From Atherinomorus stipes (taxonomy: Eukaryota > Chordata > Actinopteri > Atheriniformes > Atherinidae), in NCBI GenBank assembly GCA_023101725.1, contig JALJCO010001448.1, positions 434,001 through 498,000 of the forward strand: DNA of 64,000 nucleotides. The letters are read 5' to 3'. The notes beneath the pieces are model-generated. The model ran no database searches. It was not told the origin of the DNA and was given only the letters and a program-made list of their open reading frames with translations. The translations under genes and the position numbers were made by a program. Of this stretch, positions 1-13,704 are shown one piece after another. Position 1 is the first letter of the stretch, and each line of letters begins with the position of its first letter.

Positions 1-137
1 ACTTTCTGCTCACTGATCTTTAGGGGCTCTTGATTGAATATTACTGTCAATTTAAGCTCTGTAATTGGTGGAAAGTTTGACAGGTGATTTCATCATAATT
101 TCTGGGTCAAAATGAGGTCTCTTAGCAACATAGAAAT

Positions 138-715
138 TAGGGATGCACAATATAATCGACCCCTATCGGTATCGGCCTTAAAACTGAGTACTACTTCTTC
201 AAAAACTTTTTTTTTTTTTACAAACTTTAAATCTTCTAAAGACTATGGTGGGAAAAAATATTGATACACTTACATATTGCAATATTTTCACATGCTGATA
301 TCATGCTGACGTTTAAAAACTTCGGTATCAATCTATTTTACGAACAAAATCTCGCGACATTTCATCATTCTGTTATGAAATCTCGCAAGAATTCACAAAA
401 ACTTCATGAGAGTTTCGAACAGAATGATGAAATATTGCGAGATTTTGTAAGTAAAATAGATCGATAGTGTTTTTGAATATCAATTTGATATTAGCATATG
501 AAAATATCGTGATATTCCAGTGTATCACTAACACCCCCCTGCCCCCCCCCTTTTTTTTTCCCCACAGTGTCGAAAACGAATAACAAAACTGCTATTTGCA
601 ATGAATGCTTATGTTTTCCAGCTATAATATCAGTATCGATATCGGTTATCAGCCACGAGTTTTCAAATATTGGCATATCGGATATCGGCCATAATTCCAA
701 TATCATGCATCCCTA
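138..715. mobile_element. hAT-like MITE, 578 bp, TSD ATAGAAAT
   Basis: Ends are TAGGGATGCA and TGCATCCCTA, flanked on both sides by the perfect 8-bp duplication ATAGAAAT, the hAT hallmark. It carries no transposase. The inside is rich in GATATCGG-type repeats and holds a second GGTGGGAAAAAATAT module also present in the copies at 17693 and 24105. Confidence 0.9.
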
Positions 716-1106
716 ATAGAAATTATTATGATTTTTTATGATGAAAATGTGATAAATCATGGTGTATTATGGATCACTCATTGTGAATTTACCAAAGAAT
801 CTCTGAACAAACATTACATTTTGCGGCTGGATTGTAAACCTCCCAGATGGGATATAAATGCTGGAAAACGTCTGTAGATCACCTAACGGGTAATTATCCA
901 TCACACTCTACCCCACAGAGTTACACACTACCGTTTTTGAGAAGCCAGTGATGACTAAACTGATACTGCTCAGGAACATAGTAGACTTTTACAGGTGAAA
1001 CTTTCCTGGTTTTCCTGGAGTCCCTCATGAATGTTTCAAAAGCAAAGTCAGCTTCCAGGTGGTCCAGAATAAAGAAACAGAAAACTGATGAAGAAGAAAA
1101 ACTTAC
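716..1106. other. mtmr14 intron 11, unique-looking part
   Basis: No further exon, repeat family or RNA gene was recognised here. An open frame on the minus strand simply runs on past the exon 11 donor. Confidence 0.5.
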
Positions 1107-1192
1107 TGCCCACAGGGAGAGCCGTAGGAGGGATACAAAGAGAGGCGTTCGGTCCCACCCTGATATGCAGTGCACCAGGAGGCCGCTGTCAT
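1107..1192 (-). CDS. mtmr14: mtmr14 exon 11, catalytic loop, residues 314-342
   Basis: Encodes DSGLLVHCISGWDRTPLF then VSLLRLSLWA. The CX5R signature (Cys322-I-S-G-W-D-Arg328) of the myotubularin-like cysteine phosphatases is intact, so the enzyme should be active. Acceptor TTTCAG|AT, donor GCA|GTAAGT, phase 0. No match to the next expected segment (DGLIHTSLKP-like in human) is found between 1 and 1106, so exon 12 lies outside the window. Confidence 0.98.
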
Positions 1193-2822
1193 CTGAAACA
1201 ACACAAAACCAAACTGGACGTTAGCTGCAGGTCCACAAGGATCAGATCTGCTCTTTGATTCAATCCACCAGGAGACCGTGGAGAGGAAAACCTTCATCAG
1301 ACCCAGAACCAGGAAGGGACCACCAGTACACAGCATTTTATCTAACTAGTGAGGCTAAAACAAATTTGGATCCTATGGAGACAAAAAATCAACTCGATAA
1401 AACTGTATGTAAAGCAGGATTTGTAAACCATGTAAACTATTTTGAACATAACTTTGGGTTCTTGTAAATGTGTGTTTACATGAACACAAGTTGCAAGCAG
1501 AATAGATTCACACAGAAAAAAATGACAGAAGTGCAAAACAATTAATATTTTACACAATTTTTACCACACAAATGTGATACTTTCTGTTCAAAAAGGCGAC
1601 AACTTGTTTAATAAATGTTCAGATACAGTCTGATGCGCACGGACAAAACTACATTTACACACAGAAAAGTGTACGAGGGGCTTTACACTTTTCACACTTC
1701 CAAAAGCCACACAGTTTCATGTGTACATGGTGCGTTTAAGTGCATTTGATTTTCTTTTATAGTAATTTTAAAATGGGAAGGATACATAAATTACATACGT
1801 ACAAACGTATGAGAGAGAAAGAGCTTTGCAATAAAAGTCCCTGAATTACCTTAGTTAGTGATTTATAAAGCAATAATTAACTGTTTAATAATACAACATA
1901 CGGTACATTATGAAATCATACTTAGTATTAGTTAGCATATTGGTTAATTCTTTAATTAGCAGTTAAATGCTTATTACTCAACCTTAATGCATTATAAAGC
2001 ATAGATTAAAGTTGAATTATGTAATTAGTCACCATTATGTATGCATTACTCAGCATTAGTAACCATGTTAGTTATATGTTAGTAAGCCCTTAATAATGTC
2101 TCGAGTAATGGTTTGTTAATGGTGTTTATTTTCAGTGAGTGAGCACTAATGTCTACAAAGCTTTTGCTCTATATTACATGTTACCTGGATGGGCATTAAT
2201 AAGCAATTTATTAATATCTTAGGTAATCATTTTCTAATGCTTTGCTGTGTGTATCATCAGGCAGCCCTTACCTGATCTTAATTAAGGTATTATTTTACAT
2301 TAGTAGCCCGACCTAATAGCCCTTAATAAATGTGAGTGTCTCATAAGCATTACTTACCCATAGTTAACCTTTACTAAATGCTTTGGAGCCTTGTTGTAAG
2401 GTGTAAACATTTATAAACGCATAAACCAGTCACGGCTATGCATTTATAGTGACTAATACCGACATAAAATCTAAGGAAGACTTATTCTGTCACAGATCGT
2501 TTCCTTCCCAATTTAAAATAACTACAGAGGAAAATCTGATGCACTTAAACGCACCATATACACATGAATCTTTAAGGCTTCTGGAAGCATGACAAGTTTA
2601 AAACCCCTCATGCATCTGTGTGAAAATGCTGTTCTGTCCGTGTGTATCAGATGATATGTGAACATCTATTTAACAACCTGCATAGGAACTTTTTCAAACA
2701 CATTTGCGAGGTTGAAGAAAAGCATTGAGTGTAAAACATTCTTTATTTTTGCCATCTGTGAGTGTATTCATTTGCAAATACCAAAAGATAGACAACTTAG
2801 TTTACACGTTTTTAATCGTATA

Positions 2823-2856
<34 letters not shown>

Positions 2857-5800
2857 CATTGTACCTATCTTACTGAGGACATTCATTGACATAATGCATT
2901 TCCTAGCCCCTTACCCTAACCACCGCAACTGATTGCCTAAACCTAACCTAAACTTGATTGTAACCTAAACTCTAAAACCAAATCTTGACCCTCAAAATTG
3001 TTTTTTTCTTCGGCTTTTTTACTGAGGACCGGCCAAAATGTCCTCACTTTGCAAAAATGTCCTCACTTTGTTGGTTAAAGACGCTAAACGGTCTTAACAA
3101 TGTCGCAAGTACACACGTTTATTTTTATATCCCCGTGGGGTACAACCCATTGACATAATGCATTCGCCCCTTAACGCCTATAACTGATTGCCTAAACCTA
3201 ATCCTTGTCCTAATTCTAACCAAAACCTAATGGTAACTTAATCTCTAAAATCTAATCTTGACCCTCAAAGCAGGGTTCATACCCGTGGGGACCGGGAAAA
3301 TGTCCCCATGAGGGCAAGACGTCCCCACGGTGATGGTAAAAATCAAGAACATAGTCCCCACAATGTTGCAAAAAGGCGCCCAGGAACACACCTACCTACA
3401 TGCGCGGGCGCACACACACACACCCACCCACACACACACGCACACACACACCCACACCAATGCTGAGATGATTTCCTCTCCATAACATCAAATCTCCGAT
3501 TGTCACTTCTGGTTCCCACCATGTTCCCAGTGGAACAACTAAACGAGCCATAATCAGTGTGCGTTTACATTTTCAGGCGTCTGATATTCAAACACTCAGA
3601 AACTGTTTTTCAGGTGGTTTTTTTTCTTCATTCAGGGCTGAAACTAGTAAAATGCGGCCATCTCCTGATTCCACTGCATCTGTTCGGACAGAGCTGAGAA
3701 TAACGCCACGCGTGTCAGAAACTGTTACTGTTAACTTGGTGATGTGGGTGACACGAAGCATCACTTCCAGCACCAGTTTTAGGAGCAGCGCAGCCATGAG
3801 GTTCTTCTGACTTCCTGACTCACCAATCCATCTTCAGGGAAATCAGAGTTCATCGTTCCTGCAGGGAACTCTAAAACTCCTAAAGCTCACGCTTCAAAAT
3901 GGTAAATAACCCAGTTTTTCACTTCAATGTGAAACATCCTGTTATATCTATTTTTAGTTGTGTGTTTTGTTTTTTTTTTTTAATCAAAACAGGGAGAACA
4001 GTCCAGAACACACAGTTGGCATACTTCTCTCTTTTTTTTTTTATTTTTTCCAGAGTTGGAAAAAACTAAAAACAACTTTTCTAAAGTGCATGAGAACCTC
4101 AGAGAGGAGCTGAATTGATTAATCTAAACAGATTTTATCAGTCTTCATAAAAAAGAGTGCAAATTAAATTAGCAAATAATAATAATTATAATAGTAATAG
4201 GAATAATAGGGCCCACAGTGGTTCACCCTGAGTACCACCGTGGGGACTGGAACCCTGGTTACCCAGACCAAATCCCACCTCTGTAACCAGTAGGCCGCCA
4301 CTCCCCCAATAAAACATAAATAAATGAGCCACAAAATCTAATTAAACAACTTTCAATATTTTTGAACAGCGAGGAAAGTCCAGAAAAGTCTGTGTGGGAA
4401 ACATGCAGCAGTTTTATATCACACTGTACGATAACATCCACTTACCATCACTATTGATGATGTGAAGAAGCAGCTTCAGGTAGTTCTGGGTCTGCTCCAC
4501 CAGGTCCCAGGACTGAAAGACAGAAAATACATGAGTGAACTTCCTGGTTTTATAAAAGAAGAAGAAGAATTTATTTACCGTTATTCAACCATGAAAATCT
4601 AGTCTAAAGATGTTAGCTGTAGCATTCACCGCCCACTTTATCAGCTCCACCTGTTCAGCTGCAGAAATATCTAATCAGCCAATCACATTTAATCATGTAG
4701 ACGTGGTGAAGACGACTTTCTGAAGTTCAAACTGAGCATCAGAATGAGGAAGAGAGGAGATTTAAGTGACTTGGCTTGGTTGTTGGTGTATTTCAGAATA
4801 CTGCTGCTTGACTGGGGTTTTCACACACAACCATCTGTAGGATTTCCAGAGAAGAGTGCCACCCCCGCCAACTAAGAACAGCCCCCGTGCACTATCCATT
4901 ATGATGTCACTAGCTTCTAAGGAACCGTAGTGTGCAAGTCTGATGGGTGAACTGATGTTTTCCAGGCATTTACAGTCATCCTAAAATTATTCATACCCTC
5001 ACATGAAATAAGGAAAAAAAGTCAGCTGTCAGTGAAAAAATGATGTCAAGTAGGAATGTAGGAAAATATCGCTATGCCGATAGATATCGATATTTTGTGT
5101 TGCAATATCGTATCGATATTAAAAAGCACTATGTATATTTTTGCTAATGTAATCTCCCCCTTACAAAATCTCGCAAGATCTTATTCCATCAGCGTTGGTC
5201 CAGCATCATTCACAAATGGTCTCATTCACAAAAACAATAAAGTTCATTGAAGAAAAATTCACAACAGCAATGGCATCGGTAAGCGACTGTTTTCAACTGT
5301 GTAGAAAACTTAAGCGTTTGCCTCGTAAATCCTCAGTCATCTCTACCTTTCTGCTCTTCCTTTGTTGATTTCCAGCGACAGGCGGTGAGTCTTTATTTGC
5401 ACTTGCGTTGTTGTCTTGTTCTAGGTTTGGAGTGTTACTTAATCATCATAGTGCCACCCACAGCCTTGCATAATGTGCTACAGCGGTTTCATGGGGATCG
5501 TGAAACCTTTCCCCGGATTTCTGCCATCGGTTTCACACCTAAACCGGCTTCAGCTCTGTGTGGACTAGGCCTAAGTTTGTCTGCTAGACGGCAGAGCTGC
5601 CTGTCCCTGTGCTCTGGCAATGTGATGTTATAGACATGAGTGTATTTTTGGACACGCTCACACAGCCTCTCCTCAGAAGCGCCGTCCATGTCTACAGATG
5701 CTCTTCTCCAGTTGTTTGGCGTCTTCTTCCCAAGGTTTTTTGGTGCAAGTACACCCAACTGCAGCCACAGACCCAGAGGAGTGTTGTGAAACTGGGCGTG

Positions 5801-8800
5801 GTTTGTAGGGGCGTAGGCGGGTGGTCGTTCAGGCTAGGGGAGGGGTTAGGGTTAGGTTCCACTCATTCCTATATACTATGGTGGGCGTGGTTTGTAGGGG
5901 GCGTGGTTTGTAGAGGGCGTGGTTTGGTAGGTGCTAGGTGCTATCCTTTTATTGGGCTATTTGGCCCCGGAAATTTTTGTGTCGTTTATGGTTTTCGTTC
6001 CGGGTCCTTTTCTTCTTCTCTGATTTGTTTCTTTCACTGGCTGCATATCAGCTCCACAGCTCAACATTGACCCCGCGGTTTCCGGTGGTATTGCTCCGTC
6101 TTCTGCATCAAGTGCAGAAAAAAATTCACGTTTGGTGCGTTTTCAAACGCACCAAATTATGTGTGTAACCAACGCAGACGACGGACAAAACTGTCCGTCT
6201 GTTGGTGTGTCAGTCTTCTGCGTCGAGCATAAATGGGACTTGATTAGGGTTGGGCATCGTTTTACATTTAATGATTCCGGTTCTGATTCAATTCCCTTCT
6301 TTTGATTCCGGTTCCAATCAGTTCTCGACTCCGATTCTTTTAAGGGTTAGGGTTAAAATAGTTTACATTTTCTTTTTTGTAGACAACTAAATCAAATAAC
6401 AGACAAGGACATTGAAATAGTAAATTCCAGTTCTATTTATTTTCTTACCAAAAGCATTTAAAGCAACCTTTACCGATCTTGCATTTCAGAAAGCACAGCA
6501 AGATTTTTTGAATATAAACAGTCCCGCCTACTCCTAAGACACACCCCTTCATTCCCTCCACCTCCCAATGCCGAATCAAAGGTCTGACAGGCAGGTCCGT
6601 TGGACAATCCTAGAGGTGCACCCCACTTCAAGGATTGGTTGGAGTTTTCATTGAATATTTAGAGATTGGAATAATATTTTATTTTGATTAATGGTGGGTC
6701 TGTCTTGTATTTCAGAGTTCCATTACCTCATTCATAGCATTTTACCCTGTTAGAAAAATAGTGTAAGAATGCAACATCGGTAAAGGTTGCTTTAATTGCA
6801 TTTCAACAAAGAAAAACAAGGAGAAAAGGAAATAAAAATGATCCCTGGCCAAACTTAAATAGACCTCACCATTTTAAGAACTTTAACTGTTAAACTGGCT
6901 GTTTTCTAATTAAGAGTCTACTGCATGTTACAGTACTTAAAGTTAAATGTTTCTGTCCACATTCTTCACTTAGAGACATTAAAATCTGATAATCAGTGGC
7001 AGCTCTGAGTTTTTCACTTCAGTTTATGGAGCAGAGGTGAACATCTGCTGTGTCTGATGCTTCCTGCAGCCTCTAGTAATGTGTGCTGTGAGAATGGGGA
7101 GGGGCCGCGGCAGCGGGCAATCAACAAAATGATTTTTCATGTCGGCCTCAAAAGTCTCCAATAAGACCAGAAAGTGTCTTTAGCGGTTTCATTTAAAGAA
7201 TGTTAACAGAGGGTCTGAAAACTTGCAAAATTTAGCGGAAAGGACACCAAGTTGCGCCGTGTGCGTCAGCATAATTGGCTGTACCAGAAACTCAGTGCTA
7301 ACAAACTTCTGCTTCCGACGGACTCTATGGTGTTTGGCGGACTGGGCATCGAAAATAGGAATCAAAACTTTAAAAATTGAACAATTCCGGGAGAATCAGA
7401 GAGTTAGTCCCGGTTCCCATCGATACTCGATTCCCAACCCAAGACTTAATACTGCACTTTATTTACTTCAAAGGCTTTTAGCTACAGTTTGCACCGTTTC
7501 AATAAATGGAATTAATTTTCTCAATACATCTTAGATACTTTTTTTCCAGAATTTGCAATCTGTAGACTCTCTGTCCAGTCAAACATATATTGTGTAATTT
7601 ATGTTTTTAGTTTCCAGTTTAATTAATTCAATCCAAGCAAATAGAAAACTCACAAAATGTCACCAAAATCCCTCTGTCCCTTTTAAATCTTTCAGAAAAT
7701 TATGTAAGTGTATCAGACTAATTCAAATTGCATCGAATCATATTGTTGGCTGAACATCGTGATGTAAATCGTATTGGGAGCTGAATATTGTTTATCGTAT
7801 CGTATCGTGAGATTAGTGTGTCGCTACAGCCCTAAAATCAAATCAATAGTAACGTCCAATCAGGAGCAGCCAAAGATCAAGAAGTGAGCAGAAAGTTCTG
7901 TGTGTGTCTGAAAAAATAATGGTCCTCTATGGCTGGACTAAAGACAAGAAGACCTGGAGTTGGTTTTGTGACAATCGTAGCTAAATAGTAGTATAAATAA
8001 CAGGAAATGAGGAAAAAGTGTAAATAGTTTGTATGTTTCAATTGAAATATTTTTCCTCCTGAGAGCCAAGACTTGAGAGAATGATCTGCAGATGAGAAAA
8101 GGCTTGGTCACTGTTGATCTGTGTGTTATTTTTACAAAGTTCTGTTAGTAATAAATTCTGTTTTCTGGTTCTGGTTGGTCTTTATGCTGCTATATCTATT
8201 GATACATTCATTTTACATCATTTTAGCCTCATAATCTGAACATGATGTCTGGATGCTGACTGGGATTAAAAGGGTTAAGCTTCTACATTCATTTTTACAT
8301 CAAAATAAATAAAAACAGCAGAAACTGGCTTAAAGTTTTAAGGGTTAAACCTCATTTCTTCCTTATTTGGATGCTCAATTTGAACTTCAGCAAGTCATCT
8401 TGACCATATCTACGTGACTGAACGTTTTGAATTGCTGCCATGTGATTGGCTGATTAAATATTTGTGCTAATATGCAGTAGAAAAGGTGGAGCAGATGAAG
8501 CGGATTCATGTCAGGGATTTCCAGTTCTGGTCCTCCAATGTCCTGCAGGTTTTAGATGTTTACCAGCTTTTTAAATTCTACACAATCCTGTTAATAATCC
8601 ATTTATCTGAGTCAGTTTTTTGGGCCAGAACTGAAGCTAAAATACACAGCATGAGTCAAAGCGGATGTAATGCAGCGGTCTCTGTAAGCTGGGAAGTGGT
8701 CTATGATTCCTGAGCCAAGCACTTCAGCATCTGGACAACAGATGGCAGTAAAACACTACAAATACGACAGAGAACAACTGATGGACACATCACAGCACAC

Positions 8801-11580
8801 ACACCTGAACAGACTGAAGATGACATGAGAAAAAGCAAAAAAAACACGAGATGTGGAGAAGAAGAGAGGGAGATCTAACCTGGTACTGAGTCCAGTCAAT
8901 GTTCAAGTTCTGAGTAAAGCACACCGGGATTGTCAAAGGAGCGTCCACGTAGTCCTGGAGCAGACAGAGGAGTCAGAAAACATCCAGTTCACATCAACGA
9001 CTGGGTTAACTGGGAGCACAGAGTCTCTACCTGATTCCAGTTGAACACCAGACCTTCAGCTGTGTAGTCTCTGTCTTTGTAGTCCTTAAAAAACTCACAC
9101 CCTGGGAAAAAAAAACACATTTTTTTACTCTCAAAACAGCTGATGGGACCAAAAAAAAACACACCTTTCTGTTAAGTTATTAGTATTAGTAATGATATAA
9201 GTAATATTATATTAGTAATACTAAAGTAATGGTACACAACACCACACAGATGCTCTCTATTACCAACATGATGCAGAAAACAGGATTGCTGAATTAGGTA
9301 TGATGGTTCAATTTCTCCCAGCATGTCCACACACGAGCAAGTCCACACGCAGAACATGCTTTGCATTGGTATGAAAAGGTGTGGGCACTCCTGAAATTCT
9401 CTGTCATTATCACTGATAAATTATTGGGTGTTTGCATCAGTAGCTTCAATTTCATCTATCGAATAAGTAATTGACACACTAATATTTCAGTCGTGAAACT
9501 ACTGTTTCTACTGGTTATTAGACTAACAGAAGATGTGCAATGCAACATTATGTACATATGTGTACAGGTACTACCCAAAAAATTACAATATCCTGAAAAA
9601 GTTCATGTATTTCCACAATTCAACTTAAAAGGTGCAATTTACATATTGTATAGACAAATAATATGTGAATCAATATATTTCAAGTTTTAATTTGTTTGGA
9701 TATTGCTGATTAGAAGTTGCAGCTTAAGAAAACCTTGATTTCAAAAACTCAAAAAAAATAGAATACTGCATAAAAATCAATCAGAGAAGGGTTTTAAATA
9801 CAAAAATATCAGGCCTCCTAAAGTAAAATCTTGCATCTGTACTTAGTACTTGGTTTGGGCCCCTTTAATGACGGCCTTAACCCGGCGTGGCATGGATGTA
9901 ACCAGCTTCTGTCATATCTCAGATGTTATGGAAGACAAACATGCTTCAATCACAGCCTTGAGCTCTTCTTTATTGTTTGGTATCTTCCTGTTCAGTCTTT
10001 TGTTGACAGTACCCCACAGATTTTCGATGGTGATCAGGTCAGGTGAGTTTGCGGGCCAATCAAGCATGGTGATCCCATGGTTGTTGAACCAAGATTTTGT
10101 ACTTTTGGCAGTGTGGTCAGGTGCCAGGTCCTGCTGGAAGATGAAGTCTGCATCCTCATACAGCTGGTCTGCTGAACCAAGCATGAAGTGCTCCAAAATG
10201 TCCTGGTAGACGGCTGCATTTATGCTGGACTTAATGAAGCACCGAGGACCAACATCAGCAGCTGACATGGACCCCAGGTCATCACAGACTGGGGAAACTT
10301 AACACTGGACTTCATGCATCTTCTATCTAGCACCTTTCCGGTCTTCCTCCAGACTCTGGGACCTTTGTTTCCAAATGAGATGCAAAACTTGTTCTCATCA
10401 GAAAAGAGGACTTTTGACCACTGGGCAACAGACCAGTCCTTCTTTTCTCTAGTCCAGCTAAGGCGCTTCTGGCGTAGCTTGCTGTTGAGGAGTGGCTTAA
10501 CAACAGGAATTCGACATTTGAAGCCCATGTCCAGCATCATCTGCCTGCGTGTTGTTTCTCTTGAAGCAGTAACTCCAGCCTCAGTCCTTACAAAGTTCCC
10601 CCACACTTTTGAAAGGCCCTTTCCTGACCATCTTCTCCAGGCTGCTGTCAGCCCTCCGGCTTGTACACCGTTTTCTTCCACACTTCTTCCTTTCACTTCC
10701 CTGTCCATTAATGTGCTTTGAGACAGCACTCTGAGAACATCCAGTTTCTTTTGCTATCACTTTTTGTGTCTTTCCACCTTGCGCAGGGAGTCAATGATGG
10801 TTTTCTGCACAACGGTCAGATCAGCAGTCTTCCCCATGATTGTGAATTCTTCTAAACCGAGACAGAGACTTTTTTTAAAGGCTCAGGGCACTGATGGAGG
10901 TGTTTTGGATTACTTACCTGATTAGAACGTGACACTCTGAGCTACAATACTGGAGCTTTTCACAGTATTCTCATTTTTTGAGTTTTTGATTTAGAGGTTT
11001 TCTTAAGCTGCAACTTCTAATCAGCAACATCCAAACAAATAAAAGCTTGAAATATATTGATTCACATATTATTTGTCTATACAATATGTAAATTGCATCT
11101 TTCAAGCTGAATTATGGAAATACATGAACTTTTTCAGGATATTCCCATTTTTGGGGGTAGTACCTATACATTTATATATATATATATATATATAGATAGA
11201 TATTTACATACACACATACAGCCATGGAAAAAATTAAAAGATCACCCTTGTCATCAAAAATAATGCTTATGTAATCGAGTTCCAACTGTTGTGTGAATCA
11301 TGTGACTCAAGAGAGAAGAAAATATAGAATGTCTAAAAGCTGTTTTTGGCAGAACAATACCATAGCTGTTGATGTAAGAATTTAATAACCAAAATCACTT
11401 ATCAAGAAAAGCATGAAAAATGTCTTGATATCAGTACTTAAATAAACTATTTTGAGCTATTTTTGTTGTTATCATTTTTGTCCAGACAAATGTACTTTTA
11501 GCAGTACCAGGCATTAAAATGGCCAAGAAGTATGAGAAAACGAGGGTGGCCTCTAATTTTTTTCCATGACTGTTATAGTA

Positions 11581-11652
<72 letters not shown>

Positions 11653-13654
11653 TACATACATACATACATACATACACACATATATGAAATATAAATTTTA
11701 TGAAAATTAACCAATGAAAGTCATAAGTCATGAGTTTATTTTTTAAATAACTGTAAAGGCAATGTCTGACTTTCATTGGCTTATTTTCATAGAAATTTTA
11801 ATTATTATTATTTTTGTCAGATTCAAGTCATTTCTGTGCCCATTGTGGGTTTTTCTTTCATTAACTGAGGGGTGCCAACAATTGTGTCCACGTCTGTAAT
11901 CTGTCTGCTACAAACTCGTCATTTAAGGCTGCTGCTTACCTGGGTAAGGCACAGAGAGCAAGGTGAAGTCTGCATAGCGTTGGGCCTTGTCCACCTTCTC
12001 AGAGGACGTCACACTGCAGACAAAAAGAAAATCAGATAAGATGTAAACACATGAAAACACAGCCACTAACACATCTGCTTCATACAGCTTGTGCACGGCT
12101 GTCTGTAATTTTCTGCTCTGGTTAGGCCGTTATATCACAAACTGGTTTATGAACAGTTATTACAGTATAACTTGGGCTAATGTGGATCACACGACATGTC
12201 TGTTTTAACTGGATTATAATTGGACTAAAATGAACTGGGCTACATTTTTCAAAGTGACTCGTCGGAAATTGGTGTGACAAAAATAAAGCTGAGCTGGATG
12301 ACGCACACATTTCAGTCAATCGTGACAGAAGCAGCTAACACAGACCAGCAAGGATGAAGCCCTTTAAAAACTCTGGATAAATGCAGTTTTTCTCAAGTTA
12401 TTGATGAAGATGCTGTAACTTTCAGATGAAGGCTACTTTCCATTAGCGGCATGTGTCTGTCAGACGTTGGAATGAATATTTATGTCACTTTCAACATGAT
12501 GCATGTTAAAAAAAAAAAAAGACTGAAACAACTTAAATCTTGATTTACAATCTCGTTTCTGAGATTAAAGCAGCCATCAGGGAAAAAACCTAAAACCTAA
12601 AACCTAATCACTGTGGGAATAAAAGCTGCATGGCAACAAGCAGAGTTAATGAGAAGCTTCCTCGTGTAGCGGTATGGGGCTAGGACTACGTGGCTCTATG
12701 CGAGCTGGGTTCCACTTACTTCAGGCCAAACTTAACCTTCTTGTTCTCCACCATCAGGTCGCAGATGTAGCGAACTGACAGGTAGCGTAGCAGCTTGATG
12801 TCGTGTCCTCGCACCTTGTCAAAGAGCTGCGAGTCCCCGTTCCTGAGCAGGAGAGGAACAACGTGTCTTTTTTTTTTTTTTTTCTTTAAGACTTTATTCC
12901 GAACATAATTATAAAAAACATAAAAGATAAAGGATAAAAGATGAATAGAATCAAAAGGTAAAAAGGATCAACAAAACAACAAAGCATTGAAAAGAGAGAA
13001 AAATAAAAATAAAGACAACACAAACAGCTTAATGGTATCAACAAAGTAGAAAGACAGAAGGATTTGTCTGTTTTTTTTTTTTGTTTGTTTTTTTTCTCTC
13101 TCTCTCTTCTCCCATTTCCCTCATATATCTCACCTAATTACCATTAACCATTTAGTCCGAAAATGGAGCAGGCAGAAGTAAAAACTGTCTTTGAATGGGT
13201 CAGATCACATTTTCTCTCTCAATCTACGCGATTCTGCTCCATCTACAGTTTAAAAATGCTTCAAGACTTCGACATATAACATCTTGTTTTTTAAATCCTA
13301 CGTTTCCTGACAGTTATTGCACATTTCTAGGGGGGGGTGATGGCGACTGAACCCGGAGACAGAGCTGTATCTGCAATTACCTGACTGCACTGTCATCCTC
13401 TGGAACTTCTTCTGGCTCCGTCCACGTGTCATCACTGCCCCCTACCAACAAATAAGACCACAACTGGGATTTATTGAACAGTGAACATGGACGGTTTATT
13501 GCAGATTTTCAGAAACGGGTCTAAAATCCATAAAAAAAATCTGACAACACATGACAAACATTACAAACAAGCCTTCTACGATGCATCGAGATAGGGGTGT
13601 AGGGGGGTTTTAAAAGAAAAAAAAAAAAAAAAAAGAAAAAAAATAAAAAAAAAG

Positions 13655-13704
<50 letters not shown>

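Noticed and set aside
1..1106. Search for mtmr14 exon 12 on the minus strand
   Set aside because: No sequence resembling the next conserved segment was found; the readable frame at 921-1106 merely continues past the exon 11 donor.
5609..6070. 153-codon plus-strand frame
   Set aside because: Lies in a repeat family also at 49947-50218, where the frame is not kept; composition reflects GGGCGTGG repeats.
11431..11776. Ile/Tyr-rich frames
   Set aside because: Translation of the TA/CA/CATA microsatellite.
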